Below are positions 1-8,536 of a stretch of 64,000 nt of DNA, in pieces. The DNA comes from Acididesulfobacillus acetoxydans. GTDB lineage: Bacteria > Bacillota > Desulfitobacteriia > Desulfitobacteriales > Desulfitobacteriaceae. The notes under the pieces were generated by a model. That model saw only the letters and a list, made by a program, of their open reading frames with translations. It was not told the origin of the DNA and made no database searches. The position numbers were made by a program, and so were the translations under genes. Positions within the stretch are counted from its first letter, which is position 1; each line of letters starts with the position of its first letter. The DNA is taken from assembly GCF_900016645.1 (NCBI RefSeq), contig NZ_CDGJ01000019.1. The stretch is one strand, 5' to 3'.

Positions 1-42
1 CCGGGAAGCGGTCGCAGCGGCGGAAGAATCTTCGTTCGTCAT
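1..42 (-). CDS. N-terminus of the gene after tpiA (partial, probably gpmI)
   Basis: Only the first 14 codons are present (MTNEDSSAAATASR); the rest lies beyond the window edge. The ATG at 42-40 has a full Shine-Dalgarno, GGAGGTGA, about 6 nt upstream, so the start is secure. In clostridial glycolytic operons the gene after pgk-tpiA is normally the cofactor-independent phosphoglycerate mutase gpmI. That identity is inferred from position alone. The visible Ala/Ser-rich N-terminus is not diagnostic, because GpmI usually starts closer to its catalytic motif. Confidence 0.55.
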   Translation of the reverse strand, partial: MTNEDSSAAATASR

Positions 43-163
43 TAAGCAATCACCTCCGGATTTCCGTTCTGCCTCAATTTGTGTATCTGAGTATCTTGTC
101 TAAGTCCTTCAGCCTAAGCTGTCTAAGCGAAGCTTGTCTTTCTCAAGTGCCTGTCTTGCTCTG

Positions 164-919
164 TCAGGCGTTTTCTACCAAGGTCGCAAAACCCGCGGGG
201 TCGAGACTGGCCCCGCCGACCAAGGCCCCGTCTATGTCCGGCTTCCGCATCAGCTCCGCGATGTTTTCCGGTTTGACACTTCCGCCGTACAGGATGGACA
301 TGCCGGAGGCTGCCGAGCCGCTCATTTGAGCCACGGTCCAACGAATGTCCGCACACATCTCCTGGGCGTCTTGGCTCGAGGCCGTTTTCCCGGTCCCGAT
401 AGCCCAGATGGGCTCATAGGCTATCACGATCCGCCGCAGTTCTTCTTCGCCCAAACCCGCCAGATCCTGCTCCACCTGACCGCGCACGACGTCGGAAGCC
501 CTGCCTTCCTCACGCTGGCGCAGGTTTTCCCCCACACAGAGGATCGGGGTGAGCTCCGCCTCGAGAGCGGCTTTCACTTTGCGCGCAATCTCTTCGTCCG
601 TCTCGTGCATGAGCTCCCGGCGTTCGGAATGCCCCAAAATCACGTACGTGCAGGCGAGTTCTTTGAGCATGCGCGCCGAAATCTCTCCCGTATAAGCACC
701 CTCCGCGGCCCAGGACATGTTTTGGGCCCCCAAATGAACCACGCTCTCTTCCAGCTCGTCCTTAAGCGCGGCCAGAGCGGTAAAAGGGGCGCACACCACG
801 ATCTCCGGGCTGCCAACCGCTCCCACCCGTTCCAACAACTCTACCGCGTAATAGCTGGCTTCCGCGACGGTTTTATGCATCTTCCAATTCCCAGCGATGA
901 TTTGCCGTCTCTCCGGCAT
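164..919 (-). CDS. tpiA: Triosephosphate isomerase
   Basis: It interconverts dihydroxyacetone phosphate and glyceraldehyde 3-phosphate in cytosolic glycolysis and gluconeogenesis. The 251 residues match the family length. Visible active-site parts are N11 and K13 in AGNWKMHK, catalytic H97 in ILGHSERRE, catalytic E169 in AYEPIWAIGTGKT with the flexible loop behind it, and the phosphate-binding YGGSVKP and GALVGGASL strands. The ATG has AAAGGAG about 10 nt upstream. It follows pgk after a 308-bp repeat-containing spacer and precedes the putative gpmI, so it is probably co-transcribed from the pgk promoter. Confidence 0.97.
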   Translation of the reverse strand: MPERRQIIAGNWKMHKTVAEASYYAVELLERVGAVGSPEIVVCAPFTALAALKDELEESVVHLGAQNMSWAAEGAYTGEISARMLKELACTYVILGHSERRELMHETDEEIARKVKAALEAELTPILCVGENLRQREEGRASDVVRGQVEQDLAGLGEEELRRIVIAYEPIWAIGTGKTASSQDAQEMCADIRWTVAQMSGSAASGMSILYGGSVKPENIAELMRKPDIDGALVGGASLDPAGFATLVENA

Positions 920-1227
920 AGTCCGTCACTCCTTTCCAATTCTCTCATCCCCGCCGGCACTCGCAACCGCAGCGTATCGGTCCCTTCGTACTGCCTCGAT
1001 CAAAGCCTCCCTGCCGCAGACCCCTCGTGCCGTCTCGCTCACCCGGGCTGCCCCGGGCAGACCTCCGAATGTGTTCTGTATCGTTTGTCCGTCTCACGCT
1101 CATGCGGGCTGCCCCGGGCAAGCCCCTTCAGGCCGCCTCCCGCGGACCGTCTCCCCTATTGGGCGGCCTTGGGCCGGCTTGCTTACGGATGGCCTCCCAG
1201 CCGTCTGTCCGGCTTACGACCGCCGGC
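920..1227. repeat. pgk-tpiA spacer with degenerate ~58-bp tandem repeats
   Basis: This 308-bp GC-rich spacer carries no convincing gene. The word CCGTCT(C/G) recurs at 1030, 1089, 1147 and 1201, spacings of 59, 58 and 54 bp. The first two copies share a long block including CGGGCTGCCCCGGGCA at 1044-1059 and 1105-1120; the third and fourth copies are eroded. No U-tract terminator was seen, so read-through from pgk to tpiA seems possible. The function is unknown. Confidence 0.5.
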
Positions 1228-2421
1228 TTAAGCCCGGTCCTTCAGAGCGGCGACACCCGGCAGGGTCTTCCCTTCCAGAAATTCCAGGGAAGCCCCGCCC
1301 CCGGTAGAGATATGCGTGATCCGATCGGCTACGCCCATTCTTCGCACGGCAGCGACCGAATCTCCTCCACCCACGATACTCAGGGCCGGACTCTCCGCAA
1401 CCGCCTGGGCCATTCGCTCAGTCCCCTTGGCAAAGGCGGGATTTTCGAATACCCCAAGAGGACCGTTCCAGACAATTGTTCTCGCTGGCGCCACCCGGGA
1501 GGCGAATCTCTCCGCACTCGCCGGTCCGATGTCCAAGGCCATCTCCTCCGCCGGGATGTCGCTGACGGCTACCGCCCGCGGAGTCGGAGTCACTCCTTCC
1601 CCGAGCCCGGGGGCCACCACGACATCTGTGGGCAGTTCAAGACTCACCCCTTTGGCCTTAGCCTTGGCCATCAGATCCTGCGCCAGAGGGACTTTGTCTT
1701 CTTCTAACAAGGATTTCCCCACAGAATACCCTTGGGCCCGCAGGAAAGTGTTGGCCATCCCCCCGCCGATGAGCAACACGTCGACCTTTGCCAGGAGGTT
1801 CTCAATCACGCCGATCTTGTCACTGACTTTCGCCCCGCCGATAATAGCCATAAAGGGGTGTTCCGGCGCCTCCAGAGCTTTCCCCATGACTTCAACCTCT
1901 TTTTGCATGAGAAAACCTGCGACCGCAGGTATGTAATGAGCAACCCCTTCCGTGGAGGCGTGGGCTCTGTGGGCGGTTCCAAAAGCGTCATTGACGTAGA
2001 GATCTGCCAGGCTTGCCAATTCCCGGGCGAACGCAGGATCGTTTCTCTCCTCTTCAGGGTGGAAACGGACGTTTTCCAATAAAAGAACCTCACCGGGCTG
2101 CAGCTTGGCCACCGCGTCCCGCACCTCATCCCCGACGCAGTCCGCCGCCAGGGGAACGGGATGCCCCAACAGTTCTGCCAGACGCTCAGCCACCGGCTTA
2201 AGGGAGTATTTTAAGTTGCGCTGCCCTTTGGGGCGGCCGAAGTGCGAAGCCAGGATAACTTTGGCCCCCTCCCGCTCCAGGTATTGTACGGTGGGCAGGG
2301 CCGCCCGGATCCTCGTATCATCCGTAATTTGGCCTCCCTCGGACAAAGGGACGTTAAAATCCACCCGCACCAATACGCGTTTGTCTCTCACATCCACATC
2401 CTTGACACTCATTTTCTTCAT
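1228..2421 (-). CDS. pgk: Phosphoglycerate kinase
   Basis: It transfers phosphate from 1,3-bisphosphoglycerate to ADP in the first ATP-forming step of glycolysis. The 397 residues, counted from MKKMSVKD, match the family. The substrate-binding RVDFNVPL lies near residues 19-26, the nucleotide-site segment WNGPLGVFE toward the C-terminus, and the C-terminal glycine loop reads GGGDSVAAVRR. The frame is open upstream to 2520, but the start at 2421 has GGAGG 12 nt before it and agrees with homologues. A candidate promoter lies at 2646-2674. No gap gene precedes it; the upstream neighbour is a radical SAM gene. Confidence 0.96.
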   Translation of the reverse strand: MKKMSVKDVDVRDKRVLVRVDFNVPLSEGGQITDDTRIRAALPTVQYLEREGAKVILASHFGRPKGQRNLKYSLKPVAERLAELLGHPVPLAADCVGDEVRDAVAKLQPGEVLLLENVRFHPEEERNDPAFARELASLADLYVNDAFGTAHRAHASTEGVAHYIPAVAGFLMQKEVEVMGKALEAPEHPFMAIIGGAKVSDKIGVIENLLAKVDVLLIGGGMANTFLRAQGYSVGKSLLEEDKVPLAQDLMAKAKAKGVSLELPTDVVVAPGLGEGVTPTPRAVAVSDIPAEEMALDIGPASAERFASRVAPARTIVWNGPLGVFENPAFAKGTERMAQAVAESPALSIVGGGDSVAAVRRMGVADRITHISTGGGASLEFLEGKTLPGVAALKDRA

Positions 2422-2807
2422 AACTCTTTCCGACCCTCCATTCCCTGATTCCTTAGTTTTCCTCTTTTCCGGCCGCTTATTCCCCGCGGTAAAACCGATG
2501 CCACTCCGGCCTGGGGACACTGAGGCAAATTGAACGGTATGAACGGATCAAATCGTAATCAAACGGCGATCAAACGGTGATCGAACGCTAATTGAACAGG
2601 ACCCGAACAACCATCCGACACATCTGAACACCAACGCACAACCACACTATACCCGACTTTTTTCCGATTGTCCATCCCGAACATGGGAGTTCGATGTTCG
2701 ATCCAAGTGGTTCGAATGCATGAGCATAAACGAGCTTCCTTGAACTTCCGTGGGGCTTCTCTGCCGGTTTGTATTCTATGACAGTGCCCGTAACGCGGTC
2801 CGGGGGG
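2422..2807 (-). promoter_or_regulatory. pgk upstream region with 11-bp tandem repeats and palindrome
   Basis: This is a 386-bp non-coding stretch. From upstream to downstream on the minus strand it holds a CGAAC-N6-GTTCG inverted repeat (2678-2693), the promoter at 2646-2674, and, inside the predicted leader, five degenerate copies of an 11-bp unit at 2547-2601 (consensus on plus ATCAAACGGTG), with eroded copies toward 2530. An 11-bp period places each copy on nearly the same DNA face, as cooperative operators do. It does not match the published CggR operator as I recall it. A role in glycolytic regulation is inference. Confidence 0.45.
2646..2674 (-). promoter_or_regulatory. Candidate sigma-A promoter for pgk-tpiA
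   Basis: On the minus strand TGGACA (2674-2669) is separated by exactly 17 nt from TATAGT (2651-2646), a good match to TTGACA-N17-TATAAT. Transcription would start near 2640 and give a leader of about 220 nt that includes the 11-bp repeat array. Confidence 0.6.
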
Positions 2808-3758
2808 CTAGTCCGAAAATTGATCAGTCCGTACGCCGCTTAGGTCAAACTCCGGAATGTAAGCCGGATCACCGGAGTCCAATTCCTGGGCGAATCCGTT
2901 TTCCAGTCCGAGACTGAAAAAGAAATCAATCGCTTCATCATACTCTTCCTCCGTCAGAGGACGGGCGAGTTCGGGGCAGCGCGAGGCTTGATAAACCGGT
3001 GTATATTGACCCATAAGGCTCACGTAGACATCCCGGGGCAGCTTCTCCGCGATCCAACGCAGAACCGCCTTGGAATCGGCCAGGAGTCCGGGAAGTACCA
3101 GATGCCTGACCAGGAGCCCCCGTTCAATCAATCCGTCTTCATCAAAACGAGGTGCCCCCACCTGGCGCAGCATCTCCAAAATAGCTTGGGACGCCCAGGC
3201 AAAATATCCCTCCGCCCGCGAATACCTGCGCGCGTACTCATCGGAAAAATACTTGAGATCCGGCAGATAAACATCTACCAACCCCTCCAGCCGGCGCAGG
3301 GTTTCCGCTTTTTCATAAGCATTTGTATTGTAAATGACCGGAACCCGCAGTCCTCGATCCCCGGCACGGATTAGGGCTTCCCTGACCGGCTCCGGATAGT
3401 GCATCGGGCTCACCAGGTTAATATTGTGAGCCCCTTGGGCTTGCAGATTCAGGAAAATCTCTGCCAGTTCCCCGACCGTAACTTCCCGGCCGAATCCTTC
3501 CTGGCTGATCTCGTAATTCTGGCAAAAGACACAGCTCAGGTTGCAATGCGAGAAAAACACCGTTCCCGAACCGCGGCTGCCGGAGACACACGGCTCTTCC
3601 CAGGCATGCAGGGAGGCCCGTGCCACCTTCGCCCGGGCCGCAGCGCCGCAGACACCTTTCTCCCCCCGAGTCCGATCTTTACCGCACTCCCGGGGACAAG
3701 CCCGGCAGCTCCCTTGATTTATATCGCTATTTACCTTGGTACCTGCGTCGACGGCCAC
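2808..3758 (-). CDS. Radical SAM protein, PflA/PflX-like (COG1313 type)
   Basis: Predicted [4Fe-4S]/SAM enzyme related to pyruvate-formate-lyase-activating proteins. The cluster motif CNLSCVFC gives Cys 72, 76 and 79. An N-terminal cysteine group (C18, C21, C25, C37) is typical of the PflX branch and may bind a second metal. Downstream, the NTNAYEK and DVYLPDLKYF segments fit the radical SAM barrel. The GTG start has GGGGGATAG just upstream. It stands alone between glpK and pgk with no glycyl-radical enzyme gene nearby, so the substrate is unknown. The family is clear; the specific function is not. Confidence 0.82.
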   Translation of the reverse strand: MAVDAGTKVNSDINQGSCRACPRECGKDRTRGEKGVCGAAARAKVARASLHAWEEPCVSGSRGSGTVFFSHCNLSCVFCQNYEISQEGFGREVTVGELAEIFLNLQAQGAHNINLVSPMHYPEPVREALIRAGDRGLRVPVIYNTNAYEKAETLRRLEGLVDVYLPDLKYFSDEYARRYSRAEGYFAWASQAILEMLRQVGAPRFDEDGLIERGLLVRHLVLPGLLADSKAVLRWIAEKLPRDVYVSLMGQYTPVYQASRCPELARPLTEEEYDEAIDFFFSLGLENGFAQELDSGDPAYIPEFDLSGVRTDQFSD

Positions 3759-4015
3759 ACCTATCCCCCCTCCGCCTGTTCACCCGGGTTCTCGATCCGT
3801 TTTATATTTCCTCTTTTCCCGGCTCGCATCCTCTGCCAGACCCGCACCTCTCACTCAACCATGCGCCGGACACCGACGATCAAAACGGCTCTGCCGTCAG
3901 TGCTACGCTTCTCACTTAGTTCGCCGCTGAACCGGTCTCCGTTTTTTTGTTCTCTGCGGTCAGCCCCGTACTTTAACGTAACCGTCCGCCGCACGCCGCT
4001 GAAACCCCGACGACC

Positions 4016-5521
4016 TCAGGTGCGGGAAAGCGGCTTGGCACTGAGCACCCGCCCGACGGCCTCCTGCCACCCCTCATAGAGACGGTTGCGTACCATTTCC
4101 GGCATGCGTGGCTGAAAGCTTTGCTGAAGAAGCCAATTCTTTTCGAGTTCCTTTGTTCCGCTCCAGAAACCCACCGCCAGTCCGGCCAGATAAGCCGCGC
4201 CCAAAGCCGTGGTTTCGGTGATGGCCGGCCTTTCCACGCGGGTCCCCAGGATATCCGCCTGAAACTGCATGAGAAAATTGTTGGCAGAAGCCCCGCCGTC
4301 CACCCGCAGAGCCCTGAGTTTCAAAGAGGCATCCCCTTCCATCGCCTCCAGCACGTCCCTGGTCTGAAAAGCCAGACTTTCCAAGGCGGCCCTAATAATC
4401 TGCGCCCTCCCCGTCCCTCGGGTCAGGCCCAGAATCGCCCCCCGGGCCTCCATATCCCAATACGGAGCTCCCAAACCTACAAACGCCGGCACGAAATACA
4501 CCCCGCCGGAATCCTCCACTTGCGCCGCTCTGCTTTCCGACTCGGCGGCGCTCTCCAGAATTCCCAGCCCGTCCCGCAGCCACTGCAGGGCTGCCCCGGC
4601 CACAAAAACGCTGCCTTCCAAGGCGTACTCCACTCTTTTGTCCAGGCCCCAAGCGATGGTCGTGACCAGCCCTTTCTCCGAGGCCACCGCTTTCGCACCC
4701 GTGTTCATAAGCATAAAGCAACCGGTGCCATAAGTGTTTTTGGCCATGCCCGGCCGAAAACACGCCTGACCGAAGAGAGCCGCCTGTTGGTCGCCGGCTG
4801 CTCCGGCCAGGGGGACGGCCCCGCCCAGCAGCTCCGGCAGCGTTTCCCCGAAACTGCCGCCGGAAGGTCTCACCTCAGGCAGAAGGGAAGGCGGGATATT
4901 GAAAACCGACAGGAGTTCCGGGTCCCAGCTTAAGGTATGGATATTGAACAAAAGGGTGCGGGAAGCATTGGAATAGTCAGTGGCATGAAGGCGCCCGCCG
5001 GTCAGGTTCCAGATGAGCCAACTGTCAATCGTACCGAAAAGGAGGTCTCCCCGCTCGGCTTTAGCCCTCGCCCCTGCCACGTGATCAAGCAGCCATTGAA
5101 TCTTCGTTCCCGAAAAGTAAGCGTCGAGGAGCAGGCCGGTCTTGGCCCGGATCATCCCATCGAGCCCCTGCTCTTTCAGCCCGGCCACCAAGGGCGCCGT
5201 GCGCCGGCACTGCCAAACGATCGCTTTCGAGATCGGCTTGCCCGTCCGTTTTTCCCAGATGACGGTTGTCTCCCGTTGATTCGTGATCCCTATGGCCGCC
5301 AGGTTTTCCGCCGACACCCCTGTCTGCCTCATAACCGCACGCGCCACTTCAAGCTGGCTCTGCCAAATTTCTTCGGCATCCTGCTCAACCCAGCCGGGTT
5401 GGGGAAAATACTGCCTTAATTCTTTTTGGACCATGCCGGCGATCCGGCTGTTCCGGTCAAACAAGATAGCCCGCGAACTCGTCGTCCCCTGGTCCAGGGC
5501 CAAAATATAGCCTCTTTCCAT
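4016..5521 (-). CDS. glpK: Glycerol kinase
   Basis: It phosphorylates glycerol to sn-glycerol 3-phosphate with ATP. The 501 residues match FGGY-family glycerol kinases: the N-terminal phosphate loop DQGTTSSRAI (residues 10-19), GITNQRETTV, the IWQSQ/VWQCRRT substrate region, and DGGASANNFLMQ in the C-terminal ATP-binding lobe. KNTYGTGCFMLMNTG is the characteristic mid-protein signature. The ATG has GGGAGGAGG upstream. No glpF or glpD lies beside it, so it is a stand-alone gene here, followed by the radical SAM gene and preceded by a 411-bp spacer containing a transposase relic. Confidence 0.96.
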   Translation of the reverse strand: MERGYILALDQGTTSSRAILFDRNSRIAGMVQKELRQYFPQPGWVEQDAEEIWQSQLEVARAVMRQTGVSAENLAAIGITNQRETTVIWEKRTGKPISKAIVWQCRRTAPLVAGLKEQGLDGMIRAKTGLLLDAYFSGTKIQWLLDHVAGARAKAERGDLLFGTIDSWLIWNLTGGRLHATDYSNASRTLLFNIHTLSWDPELLSVFNIPPSLLPEVRPSGGSFGETLPELLGGAVPLAGAAGDQQAALFGQACFRPGMAKNTYGTGCFMLMNTGAKAVASEKGLVTTIAWGLDKRVEYALEGSVFVAGAALQWLRDGLGILESAAESESRAAQVEDSGGVYFVPAFVGLGAPYWDMEARGAILGLTRGTGRAQIIRAALESLAFQTRDVLEAMEGDASLKLRALRVDGGASANNFLMQFQADILGTRVERPAITETTALGAAYLAGLAVGFWSGTKELEKNWLLQQSFQPRMPEMVRNRLYEGWQEAVGRVLSAKPLSRT

Positions 5522-5932
5522 TTCCCGTCCTCCTCCCGGTCTTCATCCTGTCTCTTCCTTACCGTGTCATCACCAGGGAGCGTCTCACCCTCCGCCCCCA
5601 GCCTTGCCCTCTCTTCCCCGGCCCCGTCATCAGCCGCTCATCATCCGGCCTCTTCCTTATCGCCCCTGCGGCCGCCCCGCTGCCGTCGCTTTGCGCACGG
5701 CAGGGTAGTTATTCGGGGTAGTTCCCCCTGCCGCAAACGTGTTGACGACAGAGCCCAAAAACGGCCGCCGGGTCGGCGGCGCGAAGCGTCCGCGTTGAGA
5801 AGAATCCGCGCCCGCGGGCTCTGCGGCAAAGCCACCGAGTGCCGAGCTCCGACTCGCGATAAGCTTGCCGTGCAGCCAAGGAACCCGAAATTTACCGGAA
5901 GTTTTTAACCCCCGACCAGTTACCGGCCGGGT
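5522..5932 (-). pseudogene. Spacer with probable IS630-family transposase relic (about 5690-5900)
   Basis: The 411 bp upstream of glpK hold no intact gene. On the minus strand one frame reads SLSRVGARHSVAL and then PRARILLNADASRRRPGG (around 5782-5860). This resembles the N-terminus of IS630-family transposases, where a 'RGRHSA...RARILLKAD...PGG' segment precedes the helix-turn-helix. The expected preceding segment (GKFRV) appears in another frame, so it looks frameshifted. No terminal inverted repeats, TA duplications or downstream DDE domain were seen. The assignment rests on motif memory. The rest of the spacer shows nothing I can name. Confidence 0.35.
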
Positions 5933-7564
5933 TCAGGCGATCCCCATGATCACCTGGGCGATATTGACTACGTGTTCGTCAACATTATAAAACAGGTTTA
6001 CGGCATCCACCAGGAAATAGCGCAATTTCTCCAATTCCTTGGCTCCGACGGTTTCCGGTCCGGGTGCAGGCAGACCGGCCAAGGCGCTGAACTGTATGGA
6101 GCGTTGCAAACGAAGAATATCCGGGTGCTCCCGAATGACAGCCCCGGCCTTGTCCTCATCCCAAGCGCGCAGCGCTTCCAGCAGACGGGCAAAATTGGCC
6201 GCAACCTTGGCGTAGAGGGGGGCAATGCTTTCCCAATCCCTTTGCTTGAGATCTATGCCCTCACGGTGAATCTTGTGGATCTGCTGGACCAAGGCCATCA
6301 GCGTATCCCCAAGATATTCGAACTCTTTGACAATGATTTGCGCATTTACGATTTGCTCGGTCTGTTCATCCGCCAGTCCTTTCTGGGAGACGGTCGTCAA
6401 AAAACGGGTGATGTGCCGGTAATACCAGTCCACATCGATCTCAAAACGCCCGATGTGATTGGCCGGTTCGTCATTCCCCGCCAAAAAAGCCTGGGGCAGC
6501 TTGTCCAGCATCTTTTCCCTGATGCGCTCCCCCAAACCCGCGACTTCTTGCAGAGACTGTTTAATGGCCACCGCCGGCAATTCAAGCGAGGCTTCGTCGA
6601 TAAAAGCAAATTCCCGGCTGGGGACCCCTCTGTTTCTGCCCGGCAGGAAGCGGACGAGAGCTTTGGCAATCCAACCGTTGAAAGGTAAAAAAACGACGAG
6701 CATAAAGAGCGCAAAAATCAAATAGGCATTGGCCACCTGACGCTGCACATCCGTGGTCGTCCACTGCACCAAGCGGTCAAACTGCGGCAAAAAAGGAAAG
6801 ACTATAATGATGCCGACGATCTTGTAAGCCGTATTGGCAACGGCCACGCGTTTCGCATCCATCTTTTGCGTGGTAAGGCCGGACAGGAGCGTTAAAATCG
6901 TGCCGCCGGCATGGGCGCCCAGGACCAGCGGTACAACCGCCGCAAAGGGCAAGAGGTGATGGGCCGCCATGGACATCATGATGGCCAGGACCGCTGCGCT
7001 GCCCTGGATCAAAACATTGAGCACGAGGGCGACCAGCATCGCCAAAAGAGGATAGGCCGCTAATTGAACCAAAAGGTTGGACACTTGCGGGAAACCCAAG
7101 AGAGGAGCCGAGGCTGCGGACATATTGGCCATACCCACATAAATAACCCCAAAACCGATCAAGGCCTGTCCCAAATGGCGCCAGCGCTTGCCGGTCAATT
7201 GGAGAACAACACCGATGAAAATAAGGGCCAGGGCAATATTTAAGATCTTGAAAGCGAGAAGCTGAAGGGCTACGGAGGTACCGACCGCGGAGCTGAGCAC
7301 CATCCCCAAGGCCTGCGCCAGATTCATCATGCCGGCATTGACAAACTCGACGACCAGCACCGTGGTCGCCGTGCTGCTTTGGAAAGCCACCGTAGCCGCG
7401 ATGCCGAAAAAGACTTCCAAATAAGTATGTTTAGTCATAAAGCCCAGGATCTTCTTCATGCGGCCGGCCGCAAATTTTTGCAATCCGTCGGAGGTCGTCT
7501 GTACACCGTACATGAAAAGCCCCAGCCCACCCAAGAACATGAGCAGCGGTCCGATAAACGTCAC
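5933..7564 (-). CDS. Na/Pi cotransporter family protein with C-terminal PhoU-like domain
   Basis: Predicted sodium-dependent phosphate transporter of the inner membrane. Eight or nine hydrophobic helices fill residues 1-300, with the paired family signatures GIAATVAFQSSTATTVLVV and LVLNVLIQGSAAVLAIMMS (the QSS and QGS repeats of the Na/Pi family). Residues 340-543 form a cytoplasmic helical PhoU-like regulatory domain. The GTG start at 7564 has AAAGGAGG 8 nt upstream and begins VTFIGPLLMFLGG; the frame upstream of it is non-homologous and crosses ambiguous bases. It lies directly behind phoU, which supports a shared role in phosphate handling. Confidence 0.88.
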   Translation of the reverse strand: MTFIGPLLMFLGGLGLFMYGVQTTSDGLQKFAAGRMKKILGFMTKHTYLEVFFGIAATVAFQSSTATTVLVVEFVNAGMMNLAQALGMVLSSAVGTSVALQLLAFKILNIALALIFIGVVLQLTGKRWRHLGQALIGFGVIYVGMANMSAASAPLLGFPQVSNLLVQLAAYPLLAMLVALVLNVLIQGSAAVLAIMMSMAAHHLLPFAAVVPLVLGAHAGGTILTLLSGLTTQKMDAKRVAVANTAYKIVGIIIVFPFLPQFDRLVQWTTTDVQRQVANAYLIFALFMLVVFLPFNGWIAKALVRFLPGRNRGVPSREFAFIDEASLELPAVAIKQSLQEVAGLGERIREKMLDKLPQAFLAGNDEPANHIGRFEIDVDWYYRHITRFLTTVSQKGLADEQTEQIVNAQIIVKEFEYLGDTLMALVQQIHKIHREGIDLKQRDWESIAPLYAKVAANFARLLEALRAWDEDKAGAVIREHPDILRLQRSIQFSALAGLPAPGPETVGAKELEKLRYFLVDAVNLFYNVDEHVVNIAQVIMGIA

Positions 7565-7594
7565 TCCCGCGCCTCCTTTCGTCCCGAAAATCCT

Positions 7595-7665
7595 NCCCCN
7601 CCCGCCCCAAATAAGTCTTCGTTCCCGTTCGCCCCGACGACAGCGGCGGATCCCGCCGCTTCCCN
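7595..7665. other. Three ambiguous bases (N) upstream of the Na/Pi gene
   Basis: The sequence has N at 7595, 7600 and 7665, in the spacer between phoU and the transporter. They do not touch either reading frame as called here, but they leave the local leader sequence uncertain and suggest a low-quality or draft assembly position. Confidence 0.95.
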
Positions 7666-7718
7666 ACTCCCGGAATCCGGGCTGTCTTGTCGCCGGCACA
7701 GAAGGTTCGGCGCGGCTC

Positions 7719-8411
7719 TCATTCCCCGCCGGCCCGGCCCTTGTCACTCTGACCCGGGGTCCGCTCTCTCTGAGTCAGCCGCCTTTGTCCGGTCTTGATA
7801 TAGACCAGCATCTCCGCCACGTTAACCGCGTGGTCCCCCATGCGCTCCATCGTCCGGGCCAAGATCAGAGAAAAAGCGAGGGACCCGTCGCCCGGCCTCT
7901 GCCGCCCGGCTGCCAAAATCTCCTGCTGCAATTCGTTGTAGGTCCGGTCTAACGCGTCGTCCTGCTCATCCAGGTCCCTGTCGATTTCACGCTCTCCCAG
8001 CAGGACCGGCACGAGATATTCAAACATGCCGAGCAAATCCCGAACCATCGCCAAAATACTTTCCGGCCAAACCCCTTCCGGGTGCAGGCAGCTCAGTTCC
8101 GCCAAGTCACAGGCATAATCCGCAATCCTTTCCAATTCCTGAGCAATGCGCTGGTAGCCCAGGATCCAGCGTAAATCCTGAGTTCTCAGCTGCTGCAGGC
8201 TCATGATAGTAAAACAACGCTCCACGATAGCGTCTCTCAGCCGGTCAACGCGGTCGTCGGCAGTCCGCCAATCAACCGGCTCCCCGCTGCCGCTGCGCAC
8301 GACCTCAACTGCCCGCCGCAACAATCCCTGGACGGCGACAGCCAGTTCTCCGCTCTTCGTCCGCAATTCCAACAGAGCCCTGTCATATCCCGTCATTCGT
8401 ATGGCACTCAA
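7719..8411 (-). CDS. phoU: Phosphate signalling regulator PhoU
   Basis: All-helical cytoplasmic protein that restrains phosphate uptake and signalling. About 230 residues form two three-helix repeats; the metal-binding PhoU motifs are visible as ERIADYACDLAE in the first repeat and ERMGDHAVNVAEMLVY in the second. The start is uncertain. TTG at 8411 has a good GGGGGTGA about 5 nt upstream, whereas ATG at 8396 (MTGYDRALLELR) looks more like homologues but lacks a Shine-Dalgarno. It sits just before the Na/Pi transporter rather than a pst operon. Confidence 0.9.
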   Translation of the reverse strand: MSAIRMTGYDRALLELRTKSGELAVAVQGLLRRAVEVVRSGSGEPVDWRTADDRVDRLRDAIVERCFTIMSLQQLRTQDLRWILGYQRIAQELERIADYACDLAELSCLHPEGVWPESILAMVRDLLGMFEYLVPVLLGEREIDRDLDEQDDALDRTYNELQQEILAAGRQRPGDGSLAFSLILARTMERMGDHAVNVAEMLVYIKTGQRRLTQRERTPGQSDKGRAGGE

Positions 8412-8450
8412 CTTTCTCACCCCCAGACAGTCTGATAACTCCTTCCGCCC

Positions 8451-8492
8451 CCAACAATCCCCAACAATCTCCAAACAATCTCCAAACAATCC
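8451..8492. repeat. Short tandem repeat upstream of phoU (10-11 bp unit)
   Basis: Four consecutive copies of CCAA(A)CAATC(T/C) occupy 8451-8492 in the rpoN-phoU spacer. The period of about one helical turn resembles the array upstream of pgk, though the unit differs. It could be an operator cluster or a slippage product. Confidence 0.5.
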
Positions 8493-8536
8493 CCGACCAC
8501 CCCGTCAAAATCCCGTACCCGCACACGCTGGGACAG

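Noticed and set aside
134..1231. Long plus-strand open frame of 365 codons opposite tpiA
   Set aside because: It is the antisense shadow of tpiA and the pgk-tpiA spacer; codon pattern and composition are not protein-like, and the minus-strand enzyme is unambiguous. The same applies to plus-strand frames opposite the 24-25.5 kb lipoprotein and opposite prfB.
8501..8536. CRISPR-like repeats in the rpoN-phoU spacer and before glyA
   Set aside because: Repeat units are 8-11 bp and directly adjacent without unique spacers, and no cas gene occurs in the window.
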